From: Pseudaeromonas sp041441555
GTDB lineage: Bacteria > Pseudomonadota > Gammaproteobacteria > Enterobacterales > Aeromonadaceae
Length of the DNA: 64,000 nt
Reading direction: 5' to 3'
Assembly (NCBI GenBank): GCA_041441555.1
Contig: JASDSW010000039.1
Coordinates: 1-64,000, forward strand
Shown here: piece by piece, positions 1-9,800 of the stretch
How positions within the stretch are numbered: the first letter of the stretch is position 1
How the letters are laid out: every line of letters begins with the position of its first letter
Translations under genes and position numbers: made by a program
The notes under the pieces: model-generated
What the model was told of the DNA's origin: nothing
The model's database searches: none
The model's input: the letters and a program-made list of their open reading frames with translations, nothing else

Positions 1-104
1 GGATTTTTACACAGCCTGAGGATCGGTCAATGGATCCTTAACTGATCGGCATTACTGCCTTGGTCGCAGTGCTTTTTATGCGCCTCTGTCGAGGGGAAGT
101 GGAC

Positions 105-1022
105 TCAGTAGCGCGAGGGATCGTCGCGATTGGGTCGGGTCTTGAAGCGTCGGTGCAGCCACATGTACTGCTCCGGGGCGCGCCGCACCGCGGCCTCAAT
201 GACCCGATTGCTGCTGCTGGCGTCGAGCAGTTCATCGCCGCTGGGAAAGTCGCTCAGGGGGGCCTCGATGATCAGGCGATAACCGCCCTCGGGCAGACGC
301 AGGGTGTAACAGGGCAGCACCACCGTATTTTTGACCCGGGCCAGGGTGGCGGTCCCCGTGATGGTGGCGCTGTGCTCCACGGCGAAGAAGGGGACGAAGA
401 CGCTGGCGTGGCGTCCGTAGTCGTGATCCGGGGCGTACCAGAGGGCTTCTCCCTTGCGCAGCGCCTTGACCATCCCCTTGATGTCGCCGCGATCCAGCAG
501 GTACTTGTTGGAGCGGGTGCGGCCGCGCACCTGGGCGTACTCATAGACCGGATTGTCGTTGGGGCGATAGACACCGACGCCGGGCTGCAACAGACCGAAC
601 ATGCGGGCGTTGAGCTCCAGTGTCATGAAGTGACAAGAGAGCAGTAGCATGCCGGAACCACTGGCCAGCGCATTGCGGACATGTTCCTCGCCCTCGATCT
701 GCATCCAGCGGCGCATGCGGCGATTGGACCAGAACCAGGCCATCCCGGTTTCGAATATGGCGCAGCCGACACTCTCGAAGTTGGCATACAGCAGGCGCTC
801 CCGTTCGGCGGCATCCAGCTCCGGCAGTGCCAGCTCCAGGTTGCGGCGGGCGATCTGCACCCGGCGTTTCATCAATGGCATGGCCAGGCGCCCCAGGCGA
901 CGGCCAATGGCCATCTGCCAGGGATAGGGCAGTTGCACCAGCAACCAGAGCAGGCCAAGGCCACACCAGATCGGCCAGTAGCGAGGGTGCAACATCGTCA
1001 GAGTGAAGCGGGCGGAAGGCAT
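105..1022 (-). CDS. lpxL: Kdo2-lipid A lauroyltransferase (LpxL/HtrB family)
   Basis: Transfers a secondary lauroyl chain from acyl-ACP to Kdo2-lipid IVA at the inner face of the cytoplasmic membrane. The 305 residues match the usual LpxL length. A hydrophobic N-terminal anchor lies at about residues 14-32. The catalytic HX4E motif is H131-FMTL-E136. The stretches YRPNDNP, APDHDYG and the C-terminal MWLHRRFKTRP are very close to E. coli LpxL as I recall it. The gene diverges from hldE, so lipid A and inner-core LPS genes share one 121-bp promoter region. LpxP or LpxM are possible but the motifs fit LpxL best. No gene is visible in the 104 bases downstream of it. Confidence 0.93.
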   Translation of the reverse strand: MPSARFTLTMLHPRYWPIWCGLGLLWLLVQLPYPWQMAIGRRLGRLAMPLMKRRVQIARRNLELALPELDAAERERLLYANFESVGCAIFETGMAWFWSNRRMRRWMQIEGEEHVRNALASGSGMLLLSCHFMTLELNARMFGLLQPGVGVYRPNDNPVYEYAQVRGRTRSNKYLLDRGDIKGMVKALRKGEALWYAPDHDYGRHASVFVPFFAVEHSATITGTATLARVKNTVVLPCYTLRLPEGGYRLIIEAPLSDFPSGDELLDASSSNRVIEAAVRRAPEQYMWLHRRFKTRPNRDDPSRY

Positions 1023-1143
1023 CGAGATACTCCATGACGGGGAAAACCGCCCCGCATGTTAGCAGATTTGCCCGGCATCAGGCGAATCGCTCTGCGCCCT
1101 GTGGTAGACTGCGGCGGGATTTTGTCAGTGAGAGACTTGAGTT

Positions 1144-2574
1144 ATGAAAATCACGCTGCCTGATTTTGAAAAGGCCCGGGTGTTGGTGGTGGGCGATGTC
1201 ATGTTGGACCGCTACTGGTCGGGGCCAACCGGTCGCATCTCTCCTGAGGCCCCGGTGCCCGTGGTCAAGGTAGAGCACAATGAGGAGCGCCCCGGGGGCG
1301 CCGCCAACGTGGCGCTGAACGTCGCCGCCTTAGGGGCGCGCTCCCTGCTGTTGGGGCTGACCGGTCAGGATGAAGCCGCCTTAGCATTGACAGAGAAGTT
1401 GACCTCGGTCGGCGTGCAGACCGATTTTGTCTCGGTGCCCAATTTCCCGACCATCACCAAGCTGCGGATCCTCAGCCGCAATCAACAGCTGCTGCGGCTG
1501 GATTTTGAAGAGGGATTCCACGCGGTCGATCCCGAGCCGTTATTGAGCAAGATGCAGGCGCTGCTGGCCGAGGTCGATGTCGTCATTCTCTCCGACTATG
1601 GCAAGGGAGCCTTGGAGTCGGTTCGCCAGATGATCGTTCAGGCCCGGGCGGCCCGGGTGCCGGTGCTGGTGGATCCCAAGGGGACCGATTTTGACAAGTA
1701 TCGCGGCGCCACCCTGCTGACGCCGAACATGTCGGAGTTTGAGGCGGTGGTCGGCAAGGTGCGCGATGAGCAGGATCTGGTGCAAAAGGGGTTGGCGCTG
1801 GTCGAGCGCTTCGAGCTGGATGCGTTGCTGGTCACCCGCTCCGAACACGGCATGACGCTGATCCGCGCCGGTCAAGATGAGCTGCACCTGCCTGCTCAGG
1901 CCCATGAGGTCTACGATGTGACTGGTGCCGGCGATACCGTGATCGGTACCCTGGCGACGGCGCTGGCCGCCGGCAAGTCACTGGATGAGTCCTGTGCGCT
2001 GGCCAACACCGCGGCCGGCATCGTCGTTGGCAAGCTGGGCACCTCGACCGTCAGTCCGATCGAGTTGGCCAATGCCGTCTACGGCGACAATGAGTCCGGG
2101 TTTGGCGTGGTCACCGAACAGCAGTTGAAGTTTGCCGTCGAGGCCGCGCGGCGTCGGGGCGAGCGGGTGGTGATGACCAACGGCTGCTTCGATATCCTGC
2201 ATGCCGGCCACGTCTCCTACCTGCAGAATGCGCGCAAGCTCGGCGATCGCCTGATCGTGGCGGTCAATGATGATGCCTCGGTGACCCGCCTGAAGGGGCC
2301 TGGCCGTCCGGTCAACCCGGTGGATCGCCGCATGGCGGTGCTGGCGGGTCTGGGGGCGGTCGATTGGGTGGTGCCCTTTAGCGAGGACACCCCGCGTCGG
2401 GTCATCGCCGAGGTACTGCCGGATCTGCTGGTCAAGGGCGGGGATTATCAGCCGCATGAGATTGCCGGTTATGAAGAGGTGACCGCCAACGGTGGCCAGG
2501 TGCTGGTTCTCAACTTTGAGGATGGCTGTTCAACCAGCGGCATCATCCGGACCATTCTGGAGCGGGAATCCTGA
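1144..2574 (+). CDS. hldE: Bifunctional heptose-7-phosphate kinase / heptose-1-phosphate adenylyltransferase
   Basis: Makes ADP-D-glycero-beta-D-manno-heptose for the LPS inner core in two cytoplasmic steps. The N-terminal half is a PfkB/ribokinase-type kinase: GGAAN near residue 52 and the signature TGAGDT at 260-265. The C-terminal half is a nucleotidyltransferase with TNGCFDILHAGH, the HxGH motif being residues 353-356. At 476 residues it is a full-length fusion as in E. coli. The start at 1144 follows GAGACTTGAG. A hairpin terminator follows the gene, so it appears monocistronic. Confidence 0.96.
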   Translation: MKITLPDFEKARVLVVGDVMLDRYWSGPTGRISPEAPVPVVKVEHNEERPGGAANVALNVAALGARSLLLGLTGQDEAALALTEKLTSVGVQTDFVSVPNFPTITKLRILSRNQQLLRLDFEEGFHAVDPEPLLSKMQALLAEVDVVILSDYGKGALESVRQMIVQARAARVPVLVDPKGTDFDKYRGATLLTPNMSEFEAVVGKVRDEQDLVQKGLALVERFELDALLVTRSEHGMTLIRAGQDELHLPAQAHEVYDVTGAGDTVIGTLATALAAGKSLDESCALANTAAGIVVGKLGTSTVSPIELANAVYGDNESGFGVVTEQQLKFAVEAARRRGERVVMTNGCFDILHAGHVSYLQNARKLGDRLIVAVNDDASVTRLKGPGRPVNPVDRRMAVLAGLGAVDWVVPFSEDTPRRVIAEVLPDLLVKGGDYQPHEIAGYEEVTANGGQVLVLNFEDGCSTSGIIRTILERES

Positions 2575-2617
2575 TCCATGCCGGCGCGCCGGTCGAGCGG
2601 CAGGCTGGTTCGCGTTT

Positions 2618-2645
2618 AGGCCTCCATGCGTGGGGGCCTTTTTCA
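2618..2645 (+). terminator. Intrinsic terminator of hldE
   Basis: AGGCCTCC pairs with GGGGGCCT (one G-U) around a 6-7 nt loop and is followed by TTTTT. It separates hldE from the exporter gene. Confidence 0.75.
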
Positions 2646-2739
2646 TGGTGAAGGTTCGGTGGCTTAGCTTCGCTTGGGGCTGGTCGCCGCTGCCGTGACG
2701 GTCTACCATGATGGCCCGGATGCTGGAAGGTGGAGTCGG

Positions 2740-4017
2740 ATGTCGCGTTTGCAAAAAGAGTTGGGGTTGCTGCAGGGGATCGGCCTGCTGGCGACCTCGT
2801 TGCTGGGGACCGGGATCTTCGTCGTTCCCGCGACGGCTGCCGCCATGGCGGGACGCTCGTCGCTCTGGGCCTGGGTGTTGCTGATCCTGCTGGTGCTGCC
2901 CATTGCCTTTACCTTTGCCCGTCTCGGGCGCCGTTATCCCCACGCGGGTGGTGCGCCGCATCTGATCGGTCTGGCTTTCGGGGCTGGGGCCGAACGTTTT
3001 TCCGCCTTCTTGTTTCTCGCCGTCCTGCCGGTGGGGCTGCCGGCGGCTCTGAATATCGCCTCCGGCTTCTGGCATGCGCTGCTGGTGATGAACGCCTGGG
3101 CCCTCTGGGGCGTGCAACTGCTGACGCTGCTGGGGGTTCTGCTGCTGGGGCTGCGCGGGACCCGCTCCTCGGGCAATCTGCAACTGGCGATTGCGTTGGG
3201 GATCCTGCTGTTGTCGGTGCTGATCTGGCTGTTGGGGGATCTGAGCTGGCGCGATGGCCTGCCGCCACTGCCGCAGGCGAGTGAATGGCCGGATCTGGCC
3301 AGTGCCCTGGCGGTGATGTTCTGGTGCTTCGTCGGGTTGGAGGCCTTTGCCCATATGGGCGAGGAGTTCCGCCATCCGCGGCGGGACTATCCCATCGCCC
3401 TGTTGTGCGGCGTCTTGCTGGCCGGTCTGGTCTACTGGATCAACTCGGTGGCGGTGCTGAAGTTTGGCCTCTACGGCTCCGAGGCGCGCAATGGCAGCTC
3501 GATCCCGGTGCTGCTGGAGCTGCTGTTGGGACCCACCGCCAAATGGTTGGTGGCCGTGCTGGGCTATCTCTCCTGTTTTGCCAGCATCAACATCTATCTG
3601 CTGGGTTTTGCCCGCCTGATCTGGAGCCTGGCTGAGGAGGGGAAGTTGCCGCGCGGGCTGGCGCGATTGTCGATCCGGGGCACGCCGATCCGCGCCCTGT
3701 TGTGTGTGCTCGGGGTCTGTGTGCTGGCCATCTCGCTGATCTTCTGGCTGCATCTGCCACTCGACAGCCTGATCCGCTACGCCAATGGCAACTTCATCCT
3801 GGTCTATCTCTTGTGCATGGCGGCCGGTTGGCGTCTGCTGCCGGGCATTGGCCGCGGGCTGGCGGGGCTCGGCGTACTCTTGTGCCTGCTGGTGCTGGTG
3901 GCCCTGGCGAGCGAGGCCCTGTATGCCCTGCTGCTGGCCGTCGGGTACGGCGGTTATCGGCTGTGGCACCGTCGGCACCTTGGGGCTCAACAGAATACAA
4001 TTCTGCCGCCGGGCTAA
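2740..4017 (+). CDS. yjeH: APC-family amino-acid exporter, YjeH-like
   Basis: Membrane transporter of the amino acid-polyamine-organocation family; E. coli YjeH exports methionine and branched-chain amino acids. The 425-residue product is almost wholly hydrophobic, with about 12 membrane segments. It begins MSRLQKELGLLQGIGL and contains SLLGTGIFVVPA and MFWCFVGLEAFAHM, both close to YjeH. I chose ATG 2740 rather than an in-frame start at 2674 because GGAAGGTGGAG lies just upstream and the homologous N-terminus begins there. It stands alone between two terminators. The substrate is inferred from the family. Confidence 0.85.
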   Translation: MSRLQKELGLLQGIGLLATSLLGTGIFVVPATAAAMAGRSSLWAWVLLILLVLPIAFTFARLGRRYPHAGGAPHLIGLAFGAGAERFSAFLFLAVLPVGLPAALNIASGFWHALLVMNAWALWGVQLLTLLGVLLLGLRGTRSSGNLQLAIALGILLLSVLIWLLGDLSWRDGLPPLPQASEWPDLASALAVMFWCFVGLEAFAHMGEEFRHPRRDYPIALLCGVLLAGLVYWINSVAVLKFGLYGSEARNGSSIPVLLELLLGPTAKWLVAVLGYLSCFASINIYLLGFARLIWSLAEEGKLPRGLARLSIRGTPIRALLCVLGVCVLAISLIFWLHLPLDSLIRYANGNFILVYLLCMAAGWRLLPGIGRGLAGLGVLLCLLVLVALASEALYALLLAVGYGGYRLWHRRHLGAQQNTILPPG

Positions 4018-4034
4018 AATTTTTGATTTTCGGC

Positions 4035-4061
4035 TAAACCTTGTCCGCCTTTGGCCGATAA
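4035..4061 (+). promoter_or_regulatory. Sigma-28 (FliA) flagellar promoter
   Basis: TAAA at 4035-4038, a 15-base spacer, then GCCGATAA at 4054-4061. This matches the consensus TAAA-N15-GCCGATAA exactly. Transcription should start near 4068-4070, just upstream of the AGGAGG at 4073-4078 that serves the small gene at 4087. Confidence 0.85.
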
Positions 4062-4086
4062 TGAGGTTGGACAGGAGGGTGTCAAT

Positions 4087-4275
4087 ATGAATGTTACCGC
4101 TGCAACTGGAAACTATGGTCAAGAGGCGATGATCGCTTCGTTGAGCAAGAAGCAACAGGAAGCACAAGGTGAGGCCGCTCTGGCGTTGCTGCAAGGGGCG
4201 GTGCAAACCGTTCAGAGCACGACCCCGAGCTCATCGAGTGGCAGCCTGGGCAGTAATATCGACATTCACGTCTGA
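4087..4275 (+). CDS. Small YjfB-like putative motility protein
   Basis: A 62-residue protein beginning MNVTAATGNYGQEA, with a central amphipathic helix (SLSKKQQEAQGEAALALLQGA), a Ser/Thr/Pro linker and the ending GSNIDIHV. The helix plus G-N-x-D-x-x-V tail resembles the YjfB family of putative motility proteins, as recalled. Start 4087 is supported by AGGAGG 8 bases upstream; an upstream ATG at 4051 lies inside the -10 box and cannot be translated from that promoter. The sigma-28 promoter directly ahead places it in the late flagellar/chemotaxis regulon. No signal peptide or membrane segment is visible; biochemical function is unknown. Confidence 0.72.
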   Translation: MNVTAATGNYGQEAMIASLSKKQQEAQGEAALALLQGAVQTVQSTTPSSSSGSLGSNIDIHV

Positions 4276-4318
4276 CGGGCGACAATGAAAGTTGGAAACC
4301 GATGAACGTGTGAGTCCA

Positions 4319-4350
4319 AAAAGGGAGGCATTTGCCTCCCTTTCTCTTTC
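4319..4350. terminator. Bidirectional intrinsic terminator
   Basis: AAGGGAGGC (4321-4329) pairs with GCCTCCCTT (4334-4342). A T-rich tail follows on the plus strand. The five A residues ahead of it give a TTTTT tail on the minus strand. It serves both the small motility gene and the converging yfa operon. Confidence 0.85.
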
Positions 4351-4368
4351 TGGGATCAGGCGATCGAC

Positions 4369-5154
4369 TCAGGGCAGGACGAACTGGTTGACCAGGGTCA
4401 GCTCGCCGGCCTTGCGCAGCGGCACGCGGAAGATCTGCTGCTGTTCGTCGGCTTCGCCCTCATCGGTGATCACGCTGACCTGTGCCGTGGTCACGCTGTT
4501 CTCCCCCTCGCCACTGCCATAGTAGTTGACGTAGACCAGATAGTTGCCCGGTTGCGGCGCGGCCGAAGCGAAGATCTCCGGGCCATAGCCGGTGGTGACG
4601 TCGACATCCAGAGCGCCACCGTTCTCCAGCACCCGGTTGCCATAGTAGACATGCTCGCCATCCGGGGTGACGACGTGCAGATCCAGATCGGTATTGTCGG
4701 TATCCCAGGAGAGCAGGATGCGCAGCTTGGGTCTGAGTTGGCCGCCCTGATCGTCATAAAATTGCACGCGCTTGCTGGCCTGACCATCCGGGCTGCGGAG
4801 CTCGACGCTATTGCTGCCCGCGGCGAAGGAGTAGGGGCGGGCAAAGCTGCCATCCTCCTCGATGCGTTGCGGCATGGCGATGCCGTTGACCACCAGGGTA
4901 TAGGGCGCCTTGGCCCCCTTGGCCCCCTTGGGGCGATTGGCGATCTGGCCGCGGATCAGACTCTCCTTGCCCTGATCCGGGGGGACCGAGACCGAGTTGG
5001 CCGGGTAGTGGACCTCCTGCAGGTACTGATCGGCGTCAGCCTGCCCGGCGCGCCAACCACCGGTCGGGTTCATCAGCTCCACCTGTTCGGCGGCGTTGAG
5101 TGCCAGGGGCAGGCATGCCAGCCAGAGCAGGCGAGCGTGTATCGTTCGAGTCAT
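4369..5154 (-). CDS. yfaP: DUF2135 secreted protein, YfaP-like
   Basis: Last gene of the minus-strand yfa operon; its ATG overlaps the yfaQ stop by 4 bases. The product has 261 residues with a signal peptide ending about residue 21 (LPLALNA then AEQ). The remainder is beta-rich, and the C-terminal part carries the DUF2135 pattern SWDTDNTDLDLHVVTPDGEH followed by YGPEIF and YLVYVNYYG. This Asp-rich segment may bind a metal, which is inference. The family occurs with the bacterial alpha-2-macroglobulin YfaS in E. coli, and the same order is kept here. Its molecular role is not known. Confidence 0.85.
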   Translation of the reverse strand: MTRTIHARLLWLACLPLALNAAEQVELMNPTGGWRAGQADADQYLQEVHYPANSVSVPPDQGKESLIRGQIANRPKGAKGAKAPYTLVVNGIAMPQRIEEDGSFARPYSFAAGSNSVELRSPDGQASKRVQFYDDQGGQLRPKLRILLSWDTDNTDLDLHVVTPDGEHVYYGNRVLENGGALDVDVTTGYGPEIFASAAPQPGNYLVYVNYYGSGEGENSVTTAQVSVITDEGEADEQQQIFRVPLRKAGELTLVNQFVLP

Positions 5155-6818
5155 GGTTCACCTCTTACCAGGCGTCGCGCCAGGTCTTCAATATAGGTTT
5201 CGTCTTCACCGTTGGGATGATGGGCGAAGGCCAGATGCAGATATTCGTGAGTCAGAGCGATGCGTCCATCCAAGGAGGAGTTCGGACGCACGTAGATGCG
5301 TTGCGCCTGCTTGTCGGCATAGGGGCGGCCTTGCGGCAACAGACAGACGCCCAAGGGCTGGGGCGGCGGTTCGAAGCCGGGCTCCGCCTGCAGGCGCGCC
5401 TGCCAGTGGGGGGCCTGGTGTTGCAGCCAGCCCTGAGCTTCAGCCAGCCGGATGCAGTCGGCCGCCTGCTGCTGGTCGGCGAGATTCAGGGTGGCGCCCG
5501 GATAGGCGCGAGCCAGGATGGCGGTGAAGTCGAGACCGCTCTGATCCCAGGCTACCGCCTGCTGCCAGCTCAGGCGGTTGGCCTGGGGTCTGTCGCTGTG
5601 ATACTGCACCTCGACGCCCCGCAGGATCAGCCGATCCGTGCTGCGTGCGGCGGCCAGTGCTGCCGTCGACGGGGCATGGGGGGAGACCCGCTGAAAGCGC
5701 GAGCTGTCATCCAGTTGCAGGCAATCTCCCTGATGGCGGGCCTGCTGCTGCAGATAGCTGCGTGCGGCAACGGCCAGGGCGCGGGCGGCTTGCGGGTGGC
5801 GGCCATCGCCCTCCCGATCGACGACGCGGGCGACATACTCAGGCTCCGCGAAACGGCCCCAGATCACCGGGGAGCCTTGAGCGGTTGGCTCGAGCCGGAA
5901 GTGGCCCGCCTCGGCCTGCCAGTCCAGTTGTTGGCCGTTGACAAACTCGAGTTGGTAACGGCCGGCTAGCGGCCCGGCTTGACTCACCGTCTCGTGGTGG
6001 TGGCGGATCCGGGCCAGCGGGTAGCGGGCAAAATAACGGACCTGCACGCAACTGCTGTCACTGGGGGCCGGTTCCTGCTGTAACTGCCGGGCGATGAATG
6101 GGGCTAGGCGGCTGAGTACCGCACTGCTGCTGCCTTGCCCGCCGAACCAGAGCGGCGTGCCGTTGTCACTCCAACCGGCGCCGCCGCCCACTCGCCCCCA
6201 CTCGTCCGTGGGTTGGGTATAGGTTTTGACGCCGAGCAGGGTGCCGAGGCTACCGACCGCCGCCTTGCCGCGACCGTGCAACACCACGCCGCTGAGGGTC
6301 TGACGGGCCTGTTGCTGTACCTCGGGAGGAATGATGGCCAGGGCGCTGAGCAGGCTGCTGACGCTGACTTGCTGCTGCGGTTGCAGGTGTGACAGCTCCT
6401 GCAGCCACTCCGGGGCTTGTCGTTGCTGCCAGAAGTGCTGCCAGGCGGTGGGCTGGATCCCCAACCGCTCGGGGGCGAAATAGAGACCACAGGAGCGGAT
6501 CAGCGCCTCATCGCGCCCCACGCTCTCGCCGGGATCGCAGCAATAGCGCTCCTGCTGTGGATCCTGACCGGTACACTGCAGCTTCGGCTCCTGCAGCGCG
6601 TTAGCCTGCAGATAGCTGTAGACAAACAACTTCCAGAGACTGCCCAGCGGCGTCTGCAACTGGCTCGGTAACGGTTGGGCCTGAGTGTCGGGCTGCTGCC
6701 ACAGACGCGGTTCGGCGCCGCCCAGCGCCAGCCGATCGGGCCAGTGGTCGCGTCCCCAACTGCAGGGGACAACGACCAGCAGGCCGATGGCCAGGAGTGG
6801 GCGGTGCCATCTCATCAC
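5151..6818 (-). CDS. yfaQ: DUF2300 protein YfaQ with PBP-like, SpoIID-like and HExxH motifs
   Basis: Exported protein of 555 residues with a signal sequence through about residue 22. The first part has an SxxK (S60-LW-K63) and KTYT at 198-201 followed by GWSDNGTPLWFGG, the motif order of penicillin-binding enzymes. Residues about 327-407 contain ARALAVAARSYL and ILRGVEVQYHSD, resembling SpoIID/LytB lytic transglycosylases. The C-terminus has H524-EYL-H528, an HExxH zinc signature. Translation may start at GTG 6818, directly after the yfaS stop, or ATG 6815. The DUF2300 assignment rests on the conserved yfa order; enzymatic activities are inferred from motifs only. Confidence 0.8.
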   Translation of the reverse strand: MMRWHRPLLAIGLLVVVPCSWGRDHWPDRLALGGAEPRLWQQPDTQAQPLPSQLQTPLGSLWKLFVYSYLQANALQEPKLQCTGQDPQQERYCCDPGESVGRDEALIRSCGLYFAPERLGIQPTAWQHFWQQRQAPEWLQELSHLQPQQQVSVSSLLSALAIIPPEVQQQARQTLSGVVLHGRGKAAVGSLGTLLGVKTYTQPTDEWGRVGGGAGWSDNGTPLWFGGQGSSSAVLSRLAPFIARQLQQEPAPSDSSCVQVRYFARYPLARIRHHHETVSQAGPLAGRYQLEFVNGQQLDWQAEAGHFRLEPTAQGSPVIWGRFAEPEYVARVVDREGDGRHPQAARALAVAARSYLQQQARHQGDCLQLDDSSRFQRVSPHAPSTAALAAARSTDRLILRGVEVQYHSDRPQANRLSWQQAVAWDQSGLDFTAILARAYPGATLNLADQQQAADCIRLAEAQGWLQHQAPHWQARLQAEPGFEPPPQPLGVCLLPQGRPYADKQAQRIYVRPNSSLDGRIALTHEYLHLAFAHHPNGEDETYIEDLARRLVRGEP

Positions 6819-9800
6819 TTATTCCACCAGCCACTGCTGCGACTGACCGTCGTCGGTCAGCGCCTTGTCCGCCGGTTGATACATGCGGAAGTAACGGCTG
6901 GCGGGCAGATGGAAGCGACCGCGCTCGGCAAAACGCAGCAACTGGCGCACAGTTAGCGGGCCATTGAGCTCCGGCACTGGCACCCGATAGGAGAGCTCGC
7001 CCTCTTCGTACTGAGCGCGGCTGAAGCTGACGGGGGCCGTGTTGCCATCCAACCCGGCGACCTGGATCCCCCAGGTGGAGGGTTCGACGCTGGCTCCCGG
7101 CGGCAAGGCAGCCTCCAGCAGACCAAAGCGGTAGACCTGTTGCTCGGCCGGTGTCAGGACAAACTCATCGACGTAGAGGGCATTGCTCTGCAGCTCATCG
7201 CCACTCTTGAGCGCCACGGCGTTAAAGCCGCTGCCATCGCTCAGGGGCTCGAGGCGGTAGAGGGTGCGTTGCAGTGTGACCGGCAGGGAGGCAGCAGGGG
7301 TCTCGGCACTGCGATAACGCACCAGCATCTCGCTGTCGGCGGGCAGGGGGCCGCTCCATTGCACCGACTTCGGCAGCGCGCCTCCCTGCCACCGCCACTG
7401 GGGAGTCCCGCTCGGCAGATGGCTCAGACGCCAGCTATCGGTCGGCTTGAAGGCCGTGGCATCGCTCTGGGGCGTCGAGATCTGCGGTTGCAGCAGACTG
7501 AGCAGCAAGGAGCGTTCCAACGTCGGGCTCTGCGGAGTGACCCGTGCCAGCAGGGCTTCGATTTGCGGCTTGCTGGGCACCATGCGATCGGCCATCCGAG
7601 CCAGCAGTTGCAGCAGGGGCTCCTGGCTGGCGGCGATCAGCACTTGCCAGCGTTTGCTTTCTTGCTGCAGTGCCGATGGCAGCGGTGAGTGACGCAGTTG
7701 GTGGACCTGTTGACTCAGCTGCATGGCCAGCACCAGGGCCTGATCGCTCTGTGGATCGGCGAAAATCATCCCGTTGGGACTCCAGGTCGCCAATACCGTC
7801 GGTTCGCTGGTGGCGGCCCCCGGCTCCTGCTCGGTTTTCACGGGTTGGGCAGGGAGGGCGCCACTGGCGGTAACGGCTGCCATCTCGGTGGTGCCGAGGG
7901 CGGCGCTGGTGGGCTGAGCGGCACTTATAGGTTGTGCAGCACTTACAGGCTGTGCGGCGCTGGGGGCTGCCTCGGGCTGCTCGGCCGCCAGGGTTGCTTG
8001 CGGAGGATGACGCTTGGCGAGCTCAGCCAGCAGGGCCTCATCCACCCCTTGCTGCAGGGTGTCAACCGGTTGCCCCATCTGGGCCATCCACCACAGAGCC
8101 AACTGACGATGCAACAGGGGCTCCTGGGCGGCTTTTTGCTGGTAGATGGCGAGCAGGGCTTCCCCCTGACCAGCCGGCAGGCTCAGTCCCAGCGCCTGGG
8201 TGGTGAACCAGTCGGCGTAGTAGGCGTAGCTGCTGAGCAGCAGGGTGCCCTGGGTCTGATCGCCCCACCAGCCGAAGCTGCCATCGACGTTGGCCATCTG
8301 GATCAGCCGTACCCGGTGGGTCAGCAGCTCGCTGCGCAACTTGTTCTGTGCTTCTGGGTCATCGGCCAGACGGTAGGCGATCGCCAGCGGGATCAGGCGG
8401 CTCGCCGTCTGCTCCAGGCAGCCGTAGGGATATTCAATCAGATCGTCGAGTACCCGTCGCAGGGCGCTGTCGGTGGTCGATTGCACCGTGATGCGCAGAT
8501 CGCTGGCATCGGCTGGCAGCGTCAGAGGGGCCGAGCCGGTCAGCGGCAGCCGTTGCTGCTGCTCGGCAGGCCAACTCTGGGGCGCCAGAGTGACCCGGGT
8601 CTGCAGGCGGTCCACAGTCTGGTCGGCGACACTCAGCTGACTGTCCAGCTCGCCCGGCAGCAGCTCGGTGAGCGGCAGGCGCAGGTAATTGGCGCCGGGG
8701 ACCAGATCCAATGACTCGACATGGGGCTCTTTGAGACCACTGATGGTGACATTCCCGGAGGTTTTTTCGCTCTGGTTGTTGAAGGCGACCAGCTCGACGA
8801 TCGGTTCATCGCCCTGGCGGAAGCGGCTCGGCCCGGTCCACTTCAGGTAGAAGGGCTTGTCGGAGCGGATATAGTCCGCCTTCTGACCGACGACGCCATC
8901 CGGGGTCACGGCACGCACCGTGATGCGCCAACGAGTCAGAGAATCTGGCATGGTGAAGCTGAGTTTGGCTTTGCCATCGGGACCGGTTTGCACGCTGGGG
9001 GCCCAGAGCGCCGTGTCCTTATCCTCGCGGCGTGGCCGCTCCAGCACCTTGACGCCGCGCTCGTTGAAGCGGCGTCCGGGGACGGCCTTGCCCTCATAGG
9101 GCAACGACATGTCGTAGGTGATGAAGTTCAGGCTGGAGGTGGTGCGTACGTTGTTGCGACGTGGATGATAGAAGAAGTCGTGGATATTGGGTGCCAACTC
9201 AGGTTGCAGCAGGTAGACCATCTCGTCGACCACGCTGACCACCAGTTGCGCAGGAACCGGCTTGCCGGCGACCAGACTGGTTAGGTCCAGCTCGACCTTG
9301 TCGCCGGGCTGATAGCTGGGCTTGTCGCTGGCGATCTGCAGATCCACCTTGGGTTGGGTGACCAGCAGACCGGCGTTGCGGAACAGGTAGGTCCCCTGCT
9401 TGGCGTAGAGCACCGAGAAGGTGACGTTGGGCGAGAAGGCTTGCTCGACCGGAATGCTGATCTGCCACTGGCGCGGAGCCAGGCGCTTGGCGCTGAACCA
9501 GTCGCCGCCTTGCGTCAGCAGGGCATGATGTTCAATCTGATCCCGCTCCAGGGTCAGCAGGGCTTCACCGACCTCTTCGGGGAAGGTGATGAGCGCCTGA
9601 GCGGTCTCCCCGGCGGCATAGCGTGGCCGATCGAGACGAACCTCGATGGTCCCTGGGGCTGCCTTCATGCCATCGCCGGAGACCCAGTGATTGGTCGCAG
9701 CCAGCAGGTTGCCGGCTTCATCGCGCAACGACAGGGTGTAGGAGCCCGAATCGGTCAGCGGCAGATCCAGACTGCTGGCACCGGCGGCGATAGTCCCGCT

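Noticed and set aside
1023..1143. A sigma-70 promoter for hldE with TAGACT at 1105-1110
   Set aside because: No acceptable -35 element at 16-18 bases; too weak to annotate.
2530..4206. A 558-codon open frame on the minus strand opposite the yjeH-like exporter
   Set aside because: Its translation is Gln/Arg/His-rich with no domain; it is a shadow of the GC-rich exporter gene on the other strand.
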